DNA from: an uncultured Oscillospiraceae bacterium
GTDB taxonomy: Bacteria > Bacillota > Clostridia > Oscillospirales > Oscillospiraceae
DNA: 15,352 bases
Direction: 5' to 3'
NCBI GenBank assembly: GCA_934546685.1
Contig: CAKTEB010000060.1
Span: forward strand, 1 to 15,352
Part shown: one piece after another, positions 6,999 to 12,395 of the stretch
Position numbering within the stretch: position 1 is the first letter of the stretch
How the letters are laid out: each line of letters starts with the position of its first letter
Notes under the pieces: model-generated
The model's input: the letters and a program-made list of their open reading frames with translations, nothing else
Databases searched by the model: none
What the model was told of the DNA's origin: nothing
Translations under genes and position numbers: made by a program

Positions 6999-8438
6999 AT
7001 GCAGTATACAACAGAGCTTTTGGTCATTGGCGGCGGCGCGGCGGGACTGGCCGCCGCGGCGGCAGCGGCAGAGCAGGGGACAAAGGTCATCGTGGCGGAG
7101 GCCATGGCGGCGGTAGGCGGCAACGGATTGTTTCCGCGGGGCGTATTCGCCGTGGACAGCATGCTCCAGCGGAAAAGGCTGATCTTCGCGGACACCGACG
7201 AGATCTTTACCCGATGCATGGAGTATTCCCACTGGAAGATCGACGGGCGCATCGTTCGGCGGCTCCTGGACAAGAGCGGTGACACCATCTCCTGGCTCAT
7301 GGACAAGGGCGTGGAGTTTTGCGACGTGGTGCACCACACCCCCAACCAGGCACCGGAGGTATTCCACATTACCAGCGCCAAGGAGAATGCGGGCAGTGTG
7401 GTGGTGCGGCAGCTCAAAAAATTCTGCCTGGAGCATGGGGTGACGCTGCTGACCAAAACCCGCGGCGAGAAGCTCCTGAAGGATGAAAGCGGCGCGGTCA
7501 ACGGTGCGGTCTGCCGGGATAAGGACGGGAAGGCCGTGGAGATCCAGGCCAAGCGGGTCATTGTCTGCACCGGCGGCTTCTCGGGTAATCAGGAGATGAT
7601 CCGGAAGTATTATCCCAACTTCAAGCCGGAGCGCGTGGCCCGGGGCGGCGGCATGCGCCATCCCGGCGACGGCGTGCGCATGGCTCTGGAGGCCGGGGCG
7701 GACATCGAGGGCAACTTCGCCATGGAGATCGCGGCCCCCAAGATCCAGGGCTACGGCGCCCTGAACCTGGTGCTGGGCAAGCCCTATCATATGTGGCTCA
7801 ACCGGTTTGGCCAGCGGTTTGCCAGCGAGGGCATCGTCTATAACTTTGCCCTGGCGGCCAATGCCTGCCTCCGTCAGCCCGAGGGCAAGATGTGGGTGGT
7901 GTTTGGCCAGAACCAGCTAGACCGGGCCCTTGCCGATGGCCGGGATATGATCGAGCTGATCCACATCGATCCAAAGGCCGAGGAGCAGCTGCCGGAGACC
8001 ATGGAGCAGGCCATCCGTGACGGCGTGATGGTCAAGGCCCAGAGTGCCGCGGAGCTGGCGACCTTCATCGGATGCCCCCAGGAGGCTGTGGAGGAAGCGG
8101 TGGCAGAGTATAACCGCTTCTGCGATACCGGGCGGGACGCTATGTTCGCAAAGGATCAGCGGTATCTGGAGACCCTGGGCGCCGGCCCCTACTATGCCAT
8201 CCGGGCCGGTGCGGATATGCTCATCACCCACGGCGGCATCCGGGTCAACGAGTATTTCCAGGCCTTGGATGACCGCTACGAGAAGGTTGAGAACCTGTAT
8301 GTGGCGGGCGTGGACTTTGGCGGCGTGGATGCGGACGAGTACAACGTGGAGATGAGCGGCCATGGCTTTGGCTTTGCGCTGAACTCTGGCCGGATGGCTG
8401 GAGAGCATGCGGCGATGGAGATTAAAAGGGAAGCATAA
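6999..8438 (+). CDS. FAD-dependent oxidoreductase, fumarate reductase flavoprotein/FAD_binding_2 type
   Basis: A 479-residue flavoprotein. The FAD-binding Rossmann start is VIGGGAAGLAAA (residues 9-20) with Glu34 at the end of the second strand to bind the ribose. VIVCTGGFSGN (about 187-197) and the C-terminal LYVAGVDFGGVDADEY then GHGFGFALNSGRMAGEHAA complete the FAD fold. The middle part (about residues 250-370) forms the capping domain of the fumarate reductase/ketosteroid dehydrogenase superfamily. No Tat or Sec signal, heme or FMN domain is seen, so it appears cytoplasmic and would need an external electron partner. Clostridia carry many such paralogues with unsaturated or keto substrates; this substrate cannot be told. 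ATG 6999 is five bases after a perfect AGGAGG. It is a single-gene unit closed by a long hairpin. Confidence 0.88.
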   Translation: MQYTTELLVIGGGAAGLAAAAAAAEQGTKVIVAEAMAAVGGNGLFPRGVFAVDSMLQRKRLIFADTDEIFTRCMEYSHWKIDGRIVRRLLDKSGDTISWLMDKGVEFCDVVHHTPNQAPEVFHITSAKENAGSVVVRQLKKFCLEHGVTLLTKTRGEKLLKDESGAVNGAVCRDKDGKAVEIQAKRVIVCTGGFSGNQEMIRKYYPNFKPERVARGGGMRHPGDGVRMALEAGADIEGNFAMEIAAPKIQGYGALNLVLGKPYHMWLNRFGQRFASEGIVYNFALAANACLRQPEGKMWVVFGQNQLDRALADGRDMIELIHIDPKAEEQLPETMEQAIRDGVMVKAQSAAELATFIGCPQEAVEEAVAEYNRFCDTGRDAMFAKDQRYLETLGAGPYYAIRAGADMLITHGGIRVNEYFQALDDRYEKVENLYVAGVDFGGVDADEYNVEMSGHGFGFALNSGRMAGEHAAMEIKREA

Positions 8439-8446
8439 GAAATAGC

Positions 8447-8483
8447 AAGGGAGGCCGTTCGCATTTTGCGAACGGCCTCCCTT
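8447..8483 (+). terminator. 37-nt perfect hairpin after the FAD oxidoreductase
   Basis: Arms AAGGGAGGCCGTTCGCA and TGCGAACGGCCTCCCTT pair perfectly over 17 bases around TTT. It begins eight bases after the stop codon. The bases after the stem (ATCGCTG) are not T-rich, so termination efficiency is uncertain, but position and strength suggest a terminator or transcript-stabilising end. Confidence 0.7.
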
Positions 8484-8517
8484 ATCGCTGTGATTCATAG
8501 AATATGGCGTTCCTATT

Positions 8518-8730
8518 TTACTCCAAGCTTATAGCGGCATCAAACCTCGCCCGGATGGCCTGCGTCACCTGCCGGGAACTGCGGCAGTCACCGATGGAGG
8601 TGAGCTGGAGCAGCCGCAAACTATCGGCAGCGTCACGGTTTGCACGGAGGCCCAGCGCGCAGATCACTGTATCCCCAGGGAACAGCTTGATTTCTCCATT
8701 GGAGAGCTGTGCTTTGTCACCCTTCTCAAA
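8518..8730 (-). pseudogene. C-terminal relic of a 2,4-dienoyl-CoA reductase/enoate reductase-like flavoenzyme
   Basis: Read on the minus strand, about 70 residues ending at TAA resemble the end of the NAD(P)/FAD-binding half of FadH-like flavoenzymes. GDTVICALGLRANRDAADSL matches the strand before the last FAD motif, and SIGDCRSSRQVTQAIRARFD is the GD motif and closing helix that binds FAD. The full enzyme has about 650 residues, so nearly all of it, including the TIM-barrel, FMN and iron-sulfur regions, is missing. No ribosome binding site or start precedes the fragment, and the frame upstream (8731-8835) reads unrelated sequence. It is the left edge of the degraded stretch; the missing portion was probably removed when the cassette to its right arrived or rearranged. 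Confidence 0.7.
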
Positions 8731-8737
8731 ATTAATA

Positions 8738-8759
8738 ATTCTCAAACAATTCTCAAACA
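8738..8759. repeat. Two tandem copies of ATTCTCAAACA at the relic/cassette junction
   Basis: Two exact 11-base copies, preceded at 8723-8730 by a partial match (TTCTCAAA) within the flavoenzyme relic. The repeat sits at the boundary between the relic and the promoter of the small-gene cassette, which suggests replication slippage or a repaired junction. Confidence 0.6.
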
Positions 8760-8781
8760 ATGGAACAATATTGAAGCGGTA

Positions 8782-8790
8782 TGATATAAT
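8782..8790 (+). promoter_or_regulatory. Extended -10 promoter of the degraded small-gene cassette
   Basis: TGATATAAT is a full TGn-TATAAT extended -10 box. The -35 distance shows only GGAACA. It lies 26 bases before the GTG start of the first cassette gene and has no competing gene in front on this strand. Confidence 0.65.
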
Positions 8791-8816
8791 CAAATTTGGG
8801 AGAGGGAGAAACGGCC

Positions 8817-9109
8817 GTGACACGATGGAACGCAATTTTCAAAAAAATATTGCATCCTAAATTGTGGAGCGTCCTTCTGGGAATTCCCATTGCGGTGGCC
8901 GGACTGTTTTTTTTATGAAAGAATCTCAGTCAACATGGATCGCCTATCCGATTTATATTTTCTCAGCCTACATTCTGACCGTAAGCTGAGTGCGGATCTG
9001 GCAGACTTCCAAATATACGAAGCAGAATATAGATACCGTTATGGACCGTGCGCCGGTGATCCGACGTTATTTTACAGACATAACCTTTAACATGCACGTT
9101 TCCTTGTAA
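8817..9109 (+). pseudogene. Broken gene for a small multi-pass membrane protein (unnamed clostridial family)
   Basis: The first 33 codons from GTG 8817 (MTRWNAIFKKILHPKLWSVL, then a hydrophobic run) stop at TGA 8916. Adding one T to the eight-T run at 8907-8914 restores a frame that continues KESQSTWIAYPIYIFSAYIL, then meets TGA at 8987 where relatives I recall carry Cys, and continues VRIWQTSKYTKQ to TAA at 9107. The gene then ends, although the family has two or three further membrane segments, so the 3' half is lost. The break leads straight into the ribosome binding site of the next gene. A purine-rich AGAGGGAGA precedes the GTG. Family recognition is from memory; the frameshift and stops are directly visible. 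One T difference could also be a sequencing error, but the TGA and the truncation would remain. Confidence 0.65.
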
Positions 9110-9119
9110 GGAGATTTAT

Positions 9120-9493
9120 ATGAAGGAACAAGCCTTTGAGAGCTACGATTACTTAAAGGTCACCGTAGAAGATGACCTTTGCTCTCAATATATCGACGGC
9201 TATACCAGCCTGGGCTGGAAGCCTCCAAGACCTCCGTTCCGACGATTGCGGCTCTAAGCTGTGGGCTGATTGGGTGTGCATTTATGGCTGGATCTGTATT
9301 TGCCGTTACCGCAGAAACACCGGTGATTTGGCTGACCGTGCTGCTGGGTATTCCGGGCATCGCCCTTTGGATAGCGGCTTATTTTGGCTATCAGCTTACC
9401 AAGCGTCACAGAACCGCAAAAGTCCTGCCGCTGATCGATGCCAAATATGATGAAGCCTATGCCGTCTGTGAAAAGGCACAGCATATCATACAT
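9120..9493 (+). pseudogene. Internally deleted, frameshifted gene for an unnamed clostridial two-TM protein
   Basis: From ATG 9120, six bases after AAGGAG, the frame reads MKEQAFESYDYLKVTVEDDL and on to GYTSLGW, then ends at TAA 9255. From 9215 another frame carries LEASKTSVPTIAALSCGLIG, two hydrophobic segments (FMAGSVFAVTA, then IWLTVLLGIPGIALWIAAYF), and the closing acidic tail DAKYDEAYAVCEKAQHIIH. In intact relatives, as I recall them, 50-70 charged residues separate these halves. The joint is at ctggaag (9215-9221), which can be read in both frames, consistent with a deletion between short identical sequences. The second frame also lost its own stop and runs on through the terminator to 9601. 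It is clearly non-functional as a full-length protein. Confidence 0.7.
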
Positions 9494-9501
9494 GCTTTTG
9501 A

Positions 9502-9540
9502 AACCGCCGTGTGTGCGTTACACATGGCGGTTCTTCTTTT
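9502..9540 (+). terminator. Rho-independent terminator after the deleted gene
   Basis: Arms AACCGCCGTGTG and CACATGGCGGTT (one G-U pair) with loop TGCGTTA, followed by CTTCTTTT. It lies inside the read-through extension of the upstream frame, supporting the view that the original stop codon was in front of it. Confidence 0.85.
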
Positions 9541-9642
9541 GACTTTTAATCATTCACAAACACAATTCAAGCAAATCACTAACGAATCGGTTGTATCATA
9601 GGCCCATCAACAATGAATGGTGCTAAGAAAAGGAGGCAGACC

Positions 9643-9741
9643 ATGAACGCAAAAAAGTTGGCCGCTGCGATTGCAGCAGGTGTCGCTAGCATTGGCACGG
9701 CTGTGGTCAGTTTGGTCCTGTATCGCAGAATTCACGATTGA
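9643..9741 (+). CDS. 32-residue hydrophobic small membrane protein
   Basis: A short complete gene with a perfect AGGAGG six bases before ATG. The product starts MNAKKLAAAIAAGVASIGTA, continues with a hydrophobic stretch and ends in LYRRIHD: a basic N terminus, one Ala/Gly/Val-rich membrane helix (about residues 6-27) and a basic C terminus. It resembles the small proteins that I recall standing before the KIEDTVVGGYKK-type gene in other Clostridia. Function is unknown. It lies between the terminator at 9502 and the interrupted gene at 9809; no clear promoter is seen in the 100 bases upstream. Confidence 0.6.
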   Translation: MNAKKLAAAIAAGVASIGTAVVSLVLYRRIHD

Positions 9742-9808
9742 TTTATTTACTCAGAAAATCCGAAATCGCGTTCAACATGATTTATTTCAGAAAGTGAGGA
9801 CATTTATT

Positions 9809-10045
9809 ATGGCAAAGTCGAAGTTGGTCAAGGCAAATGAAAAGATTGCCGAGAAGGTTGTCGGAGGGTATAAGAAAATCGAGGACACCGTTGTCGGCGG
9901 CTATCGGAAGATTGAGGAGGCATTTGTGGATCGGTAGCTGACCCACAATGGTGAATCCGTGGAGGACGCAAAGAAGCACCTTCATGCAGAACAGAAAGAG
10001 CGGCAGGCACAGGAAATGGCCCATGTGCCTAATCGCAATAAATAA
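9809..10045 (+). pseudogene. Gene for a 78-residue charged protein with VVGGYKKIE repeats, interrupted by TAG
   Basis: From ATG 9809 (TGAGGA eight bases upstream) the frame encodes MAKSKLVKANEKIAEKVVGG and a tandem 11-residue repeat of the form VVGGYKKIEDT/VVGGYRKIEEA, then FVDR and TAG at 9935. Without the stop the same frame continues LTHNGESVEDAKKHLHAEQ to TAA at 10043. The segment after the TAG reads like the normal family tail, in which I recall Tyr at this position (FVDxYLT), one base from TAG. Predicted structure is a soluble, amphipathic, lysine-rich helical protein. It is therefore a nonsense allele; a 42-residue truncated product keeping both repeats is still possible, as is amber read-through, which is less likely. 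Confidence 0.65.
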
Positions 10046-10062
10046 GGAAGAAGGATTCAGAG

Positions 10063-10434
10063 ATGAAAAAGAGTAGCTTTGTGGCGCTGATCCTTGGAAC
10101 GGTCAGCAGTGTGTTCTTTGCCTTGGGTATGTGCATGTCGCTCCTCACGGAATGGGGCGCTCGTCAGCAAGGTATTGTCTGCGGCGTCATTGGTCTGGTG
10201 CTTGGTCTTATCACCTTGCTCATTTGGCGCAGGATGGAAGGTAAGGCTTCTGTCAAAATCAGTGATAAGCTGGTAGGAAGTGTTCTCCTGGGCGTCATTG
10301 GTTCGCTGATGTTGGGCGTCGGGATGTGCCTGAGCATGGTGTTCGGGAAGCTGATTCTCGGCATTGTGGTCGGTATCATCGGTATTGTCGTGCTGCTGAT
10401 GCTGATCCCGCTGACCAAGGAGCTGCATAATTAA
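10063..10434 (+). CDS. Small four-TM membrane protein of unknown function
   Basis: A complete 123-residue protein, the only full-length membrane member of the cassette. It has four hydrophobic segments (about 7-27, 38-56, 71-91, 94-115) and an internal duplication-like pattern: ALILGTVSSVFFALGMCMSL in the first half resembles LLGVIGSLMLGVGMCLSM in the second, each followed by another segment. Such a 2+2 arrangement suggests an ancient duplication. The start is set by AAGGA seven bases upstream. I recognise it as a recurring unnamed clostridial family found with the genes upstream, without a known role. A strong terminator follows. Confidence 0.8.
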   Translation: MKKSSFVALILGTVSSVFFALGMCMSLLTEWGARQQGIVCGVIGLVLGLITLLIWRRMEGKASVKISDKLVGSVLLGVIGSLMLGVGMCLSMVFGKLILGIVVGIIGIVVLLMLIPLTKELHN

Positions 10435-10449
10435 GAATCATCAAAGGGT

Positions 10450-10488
10450 AAGCCGCTGCACAGCCTAAAGTTGTGCAGCGGCTTTTTT
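10450..10488 (+). terminator. Rho-independent terminator closing the small-gene cassette
   Basis: Perfect 13-base arms AAGCCGCTGCACA and TGTGCAGCGGCTT around a nine-base loop, followed by further T residues. It lies 15 bases after the stop codon of the four-TM gene. Confidence 0.93.
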
Positions 10489-10558
10489 GAAGGAGAGCGA
10501 TAGAAAATGGACGGCGGGCAGAAATCACAGACATTGCCAGGGCGCTTTAACAGCAATT

Positions 10559-10839
10559 CTAGCTCAGATTCGTGCGCATAGCCCGGACATAGGTAGATAT
10601 GGTGTTGTGGGCCAGTCCCGATCCCCGCATGGACACGATATATTCTCCAGAGTGCGCTTGTCCAGCTCTGCAAAGGGCATTTCAATATCTAGGTGCTTTG
10701 AAATGCTGTGAAGGTTATTTCGATAGTTGCGGATTGTAATATCCGACACGCCCAGCGCCGTTTTGGAATGAATAAAGTTTTCATAAATCTGTGAGATTGT
10801 CTCCTGCTTTGTTTGGGTCATTTGAATTCTTATGGACAT
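10559..10839 (-). pseudogene. N-terminal remnant of a tyrosine recombinase/phage-type integrase
   Basis: On the minus strand the frame from ATG 10839 (or ATG 10821, MTQTKQETI) encodes a SAM-like core-binding domain: IYENFIHSKTALGVSDITIR, NYRNNLHSISKHLDIEMPF and AELDKRTLEN, the usual four-helix DNA-binding start of integrases. Near 10645 one base is missing; the next frame continues IVSMRGSGLAHNTISTYVRA and MRTNLS before TAG at 10559. The catalytic domain with the R...HxxR...Y residues is absent. Neither start has a good ribosome binding site. The remnant lies downstream of the 3' end of tRNA-Thr on the same strand, where integrases of integrative elements commonly sit. In 10489-10558 between it and the cassette terminator I see no convincing gene. 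Confidence 0.72.
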
Positions 10840-10844
10840 AAATT

Positions 10845-10889
10845 AGACCGCATCCCTTCAAGAAATAGTAGTGAAAAGGGATGCGGTCT
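10845..10889. repeat. 14-bp perfect inverted repeat between the recombinase remnant and tRNA-Thr
   Basis: AGACCGCATCCCTT and AAGGGATGCGGTCT pair perfectly around a 17-base spacer. Neither side has a T tract, so it is not a typical terminator. It stands between the integrase start and the tRNA terminator, where recombinase arm sites or an end of the former element could lie. Confidence 0.6.
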
Positions 10890-10911
10890 GAAAATTCATT
10901 AAGAATAAGCA

Positions 10912-10945
10912 AAAGCCCTTGAAAACCAAGCGTTTTCAAGGGCTT

Positions 10946-10946
<1 letters not shown>
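10912..10946 (-). terminator. Terminator of tRNA-Thr (minus strand)
   Basis: Perfect 15-base arms (AAAGCCCTTGAAAAC and its complement) with a five-base loop. Read on the minus strand the stem begins at the last A of the tRNA CCA end and is followed by TGCTTATTCTT. Confidence 0.8.
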
Positions 10947-11021
<75 letters not shown>

Positions 11022-11039
11022 ATTCCAATTAGCCTGATT

Positions 11040-11068
11040 ATTATATGAAACATTCCCGCGTTTGTCAA
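11040..11068 (-). promoter_or_regulatory. Consensus sigma-A promoter of tRNA-Thr
   Basis: On the minus strand TTGACA (11063-11068), exactly 17 bases, TATAAT (11040-11045). The start would be about a dozen bases before the tRNA 5' end, as is usual for a highly expressed tRNA. Confidence 0.93.
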
Positions 11069-11091
11069 GCGTAAATTTTACTTTTTTCGCC

Positions 11092-11123
11092 CTGGAGGCC
11101 GCCAGTCATGCGGCGGCCTCCAG
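11092..11123 (-). terminator. GC-rich hairpin spanning the spoIVB stop codon
   Basis: CTGGAGGCCGCC and GGCGGCCTCCAG pair perfectly over 12 bases with an eight-base loop that contains the spoIVB TGA. There is no U tract after the stem on either strand, so it may be a weak or Rho-assisted end or a barrier between spoIVB and the tRNA promoter. Confidence 0.4.
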
Positions 11124-12068
11124 CATATTCTCGATAAAGATCCCGTAGCCGGTGGTGGGATCGGAGACCAGCACATGGGTCACCGCACCGATGAGTCTGC
11201 CGTCCTGGAGGATCGGACTGCCGCTCATACCCTGGACGATGCCGCCGGTGCACCGAAGCAGCGCGGGATCCGTGACCTCCAGCGTGAGATTTCGCCCGGT
11301 GCTGTCGTCCAGGGGGTAGATCCGGGTGATCTTCACGGAATAGCGGGACACCTGGTCGCCCTCAACATTGCACAGGATCTCCGCGGGGCCGGTGTGAACC
11401 GCATCCCGGGTCCCCACTTCCACGGTCTCACCCTGGGGGAGCTGGGTGAGCTGGCCGAAGATGCCGCAGGGGGTATTTTTCGTGACAAAGCCCAGGATCC
11501 GGCTGCTGTCAAAGGCACCCTGGAGCATGCCGGGGCTGCCGGCCTCACCCTTTTCCACCCTGGCCACGGAAGCGCTGCACAGATACCCCTGACGTACCGG
11601 GAAGAGCCGGGCGGAGGTACCCTCGGTGATCCCGTGGCCCAGAGCGCCGAATACGGAGGTGGCGGGGTCGTAATAGGTAATGGTGCCGATCCCGGCCATT
11701 TCGGATCGGACATTCGCGCCGATCAGGGACAGGCCGTCCTGCTGCTGGGGCCGGACAAGAAAGCTCTGCTCCTGCTGCCGCCGCAGGGCAGTGAGGGTCA
11801 CCTGGGGCCTGCCTTGGAGCAGCGCCCGGAGATGGGCGGGCTCCTCCACCCATTGGCCGTCTACTTTAATAATGATGTCGCCCTGATGCAGGCCGCCGTC
11901 CCGGGCAGGGGAGTCCTCGGAGAAGCCCACCACCATCAGGCCGCTGCACTGGACGTCGATGCCCACGGCTTTGCCCACGGCCACCACCTGCTGGGGCATG
12001 GCGGCATTTACATTGATACTGAAACACAAACAAAGAAAGACAGCGATCATCGCGGTCCGTTTTTTCAT
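11106..12068 (-). CDS. spoIVB: SpoIVB-type serine peptidase (S55 family)
   Basis: A 320-residue secreted protease that in Bacillus is made in the forespore, crosses into the intermembrane space and cleaves SpoIVFA to trigger sigma-K activation. An N-terminal hydrophobic signal/anchor (about 5-22) is followed by a PDZ domain (about 40-105, with GFSEDSPARDGGLHQGDIII) and the S55 peptidase domain. Likely catalytic residues are His145 in FGALGHGI, Ser282 in GIVQGMSGSP, and Asp267, which lies 15 residues before the serine as Asp363 does before Ser378 in Bacillus SpoIVB. It is shorter than the Bacillus protein (about 425 aa), as is common in Clostridia. ATG 12068 is chosen because GGAAGGA lies just upstream; the longer frame from 12086 would place that site inside the gene. 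Its presence points to a spore former. Confidence 0.95.
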   Translation of the reverse strand: MKKRTAMIAVFLCLCFSINVNAAMPQQVVAVGKAVGIDVQCSGLMVVGFSEDSPARDGGLHQGDIIIKVDGQWVEEPAHLRALLQGRPQVTLTALRRQQEQSFLVRPQQQDGLSLIGANVRSEMAGIGTITYYDPATSVFGALGHGITEGTSARLFPVRQGYLCSASVARVEKGEAGSPGMLQGAFDSSRILGFVTKNTPCGIFGQLTQLPQGETVEVGTRDAVHTGPAEILCNVEGDQVSRYSVKITRIYPLDDSTGRNLTLEVTDPALLRCTGGIVQGMSGSPILQDGRLIGAVTHVLVSDPTTGYGIFIENMLEAAA

Positions 12069-12100
12069 GCCGATCCTTCCTTTCATTCAAGCGTCGGGTT

Positions 12101-12129
12101 TAATATGTCTTGATTGTGGGAAACTAGCC
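12101..12129 (-). promoter_or_regulatory. Candidate forespore sigma (F/G) promoter of spoIVB
   Basis: On the minus strand CATATTA (12101-12107) fits the -10 consensus of sigma-F/G (CATWHTA). GGCTA at the -35 distance (17-base spacer) matches GHATR poorly. It lies 33 bases before the start codon. Forespore expression is expected from the known biology of spoIVB. Confidence 0.4.
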
Positions 12130-12203
12130 GAATGATCGGGCTTAAATGTCTGGAAGAACCGAAAATAAGATGAAATCCTGCTGGTTTATCCCCATGAAAA
12201 TTC

Positions 12204-12233
12204 GAAAAAGCGCTGTGTTTTCAGCGCATTTTC
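12204..12233. repeat. Short hairpin between divergent spoIVB and clpB
   Basis: GAAAA-A-GCGCTG pairs with CAGCGC-A-TTTTC around a six-base loop with one A-A mismatch. As the flanking genes diverge it is not needed as a terminator. Apart from the two promoters, the CIRCE operator and this hairpin I see nothing else in 12069-12395. Confidence 0.4.
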
Positions 12234-12295
12234 CGGTGGGAAAAATAATGTCCAGCCCAGGATAAAAATGTTCAAAAATCCTTTACAATTCCCTA

Positions 12296-12324
12296 TTGAC
12301 AAACCTCCAAAACCGCGTTACTAT
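12296..12324 (+). promoter_or_regulatory. Sigma-A promoter of clpB
   Basis: TTGACA, 17 bases, TACTAT. The transcript would start near 12331, so the CIRCE operator lies right behind the start point, the usual repression geometry. Confidence 0.9.
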
Positions 12325-12338
12325 GGACACAAAGAGAA

Positions 12339-12365
12339 TTAGCACTCAAGACGAAAGAGTGCTAA
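12339..12365 (+). promoter_or_regulatory. CIRCE operator (HrcA binding site)
   Basis: A perfect TTAGCACTC-N9-GAGTGCTAA inverted repeat 30 bases before the clpB start codon. This is the known HrcA repressor site, so clpB here should be a class I heat-shock gene induced when HrcA loses activity during stress. It does not overlap a CtsR-type heptad repeat. Confidence 0.98.
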
Positions 12366-12395
12366 AAGCGAGTTCCCTGGAAAGGAAGATGTTTT

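Noticed and set aside
8447..8483. Long hairpin as a possible insertion-sequence end or small RNA
   Set aside because: Position eight bases after a stop codon and the uninterrupted stem fit a transcript end; no target-site duplication or second copy is seen.
8504..8860. A 118-codon plus-strand frame over the flavoenzyme relic and cassette promoter
   Set aside because: It is the complement of the minus-strand relic and then runs across the extended -10 promoter; no ribosome binding site and no family-like features.
9566..9599. TATCAT as a -10 box for the 32-aa gene
   Set aside because: No acceptable -35 box at 16-18 bases and no TGn extension; too weak to list.
10489..10558. Possible start of another gene after the cassette terminator (AAGGAG then ATG 10507, or a short frame reading AEITDIARAL)
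   Set aside because: Only about 24 codons in the ATG frame, no recognisable domain, and the other frame ends at TAA 10548 without a start; probably a remnant too short to call.
10559..10572. CTAGCTCAGATTCG resembling the tRNA-Thr segment CTAGCCAGATTCG (10954-10966), a possible attachment-site copy
   Set aside because: The match is only 13 bases with an insertion, and it falls in sequence still readable as recombinase, so chance is a fair explanation.
11175..12113. 312-codon plus-strand frame opposite spoIVB
   Set aside because: Complement of a well-supported S55 peptidase gene; rich in His/Gly as antisense frames usually are.
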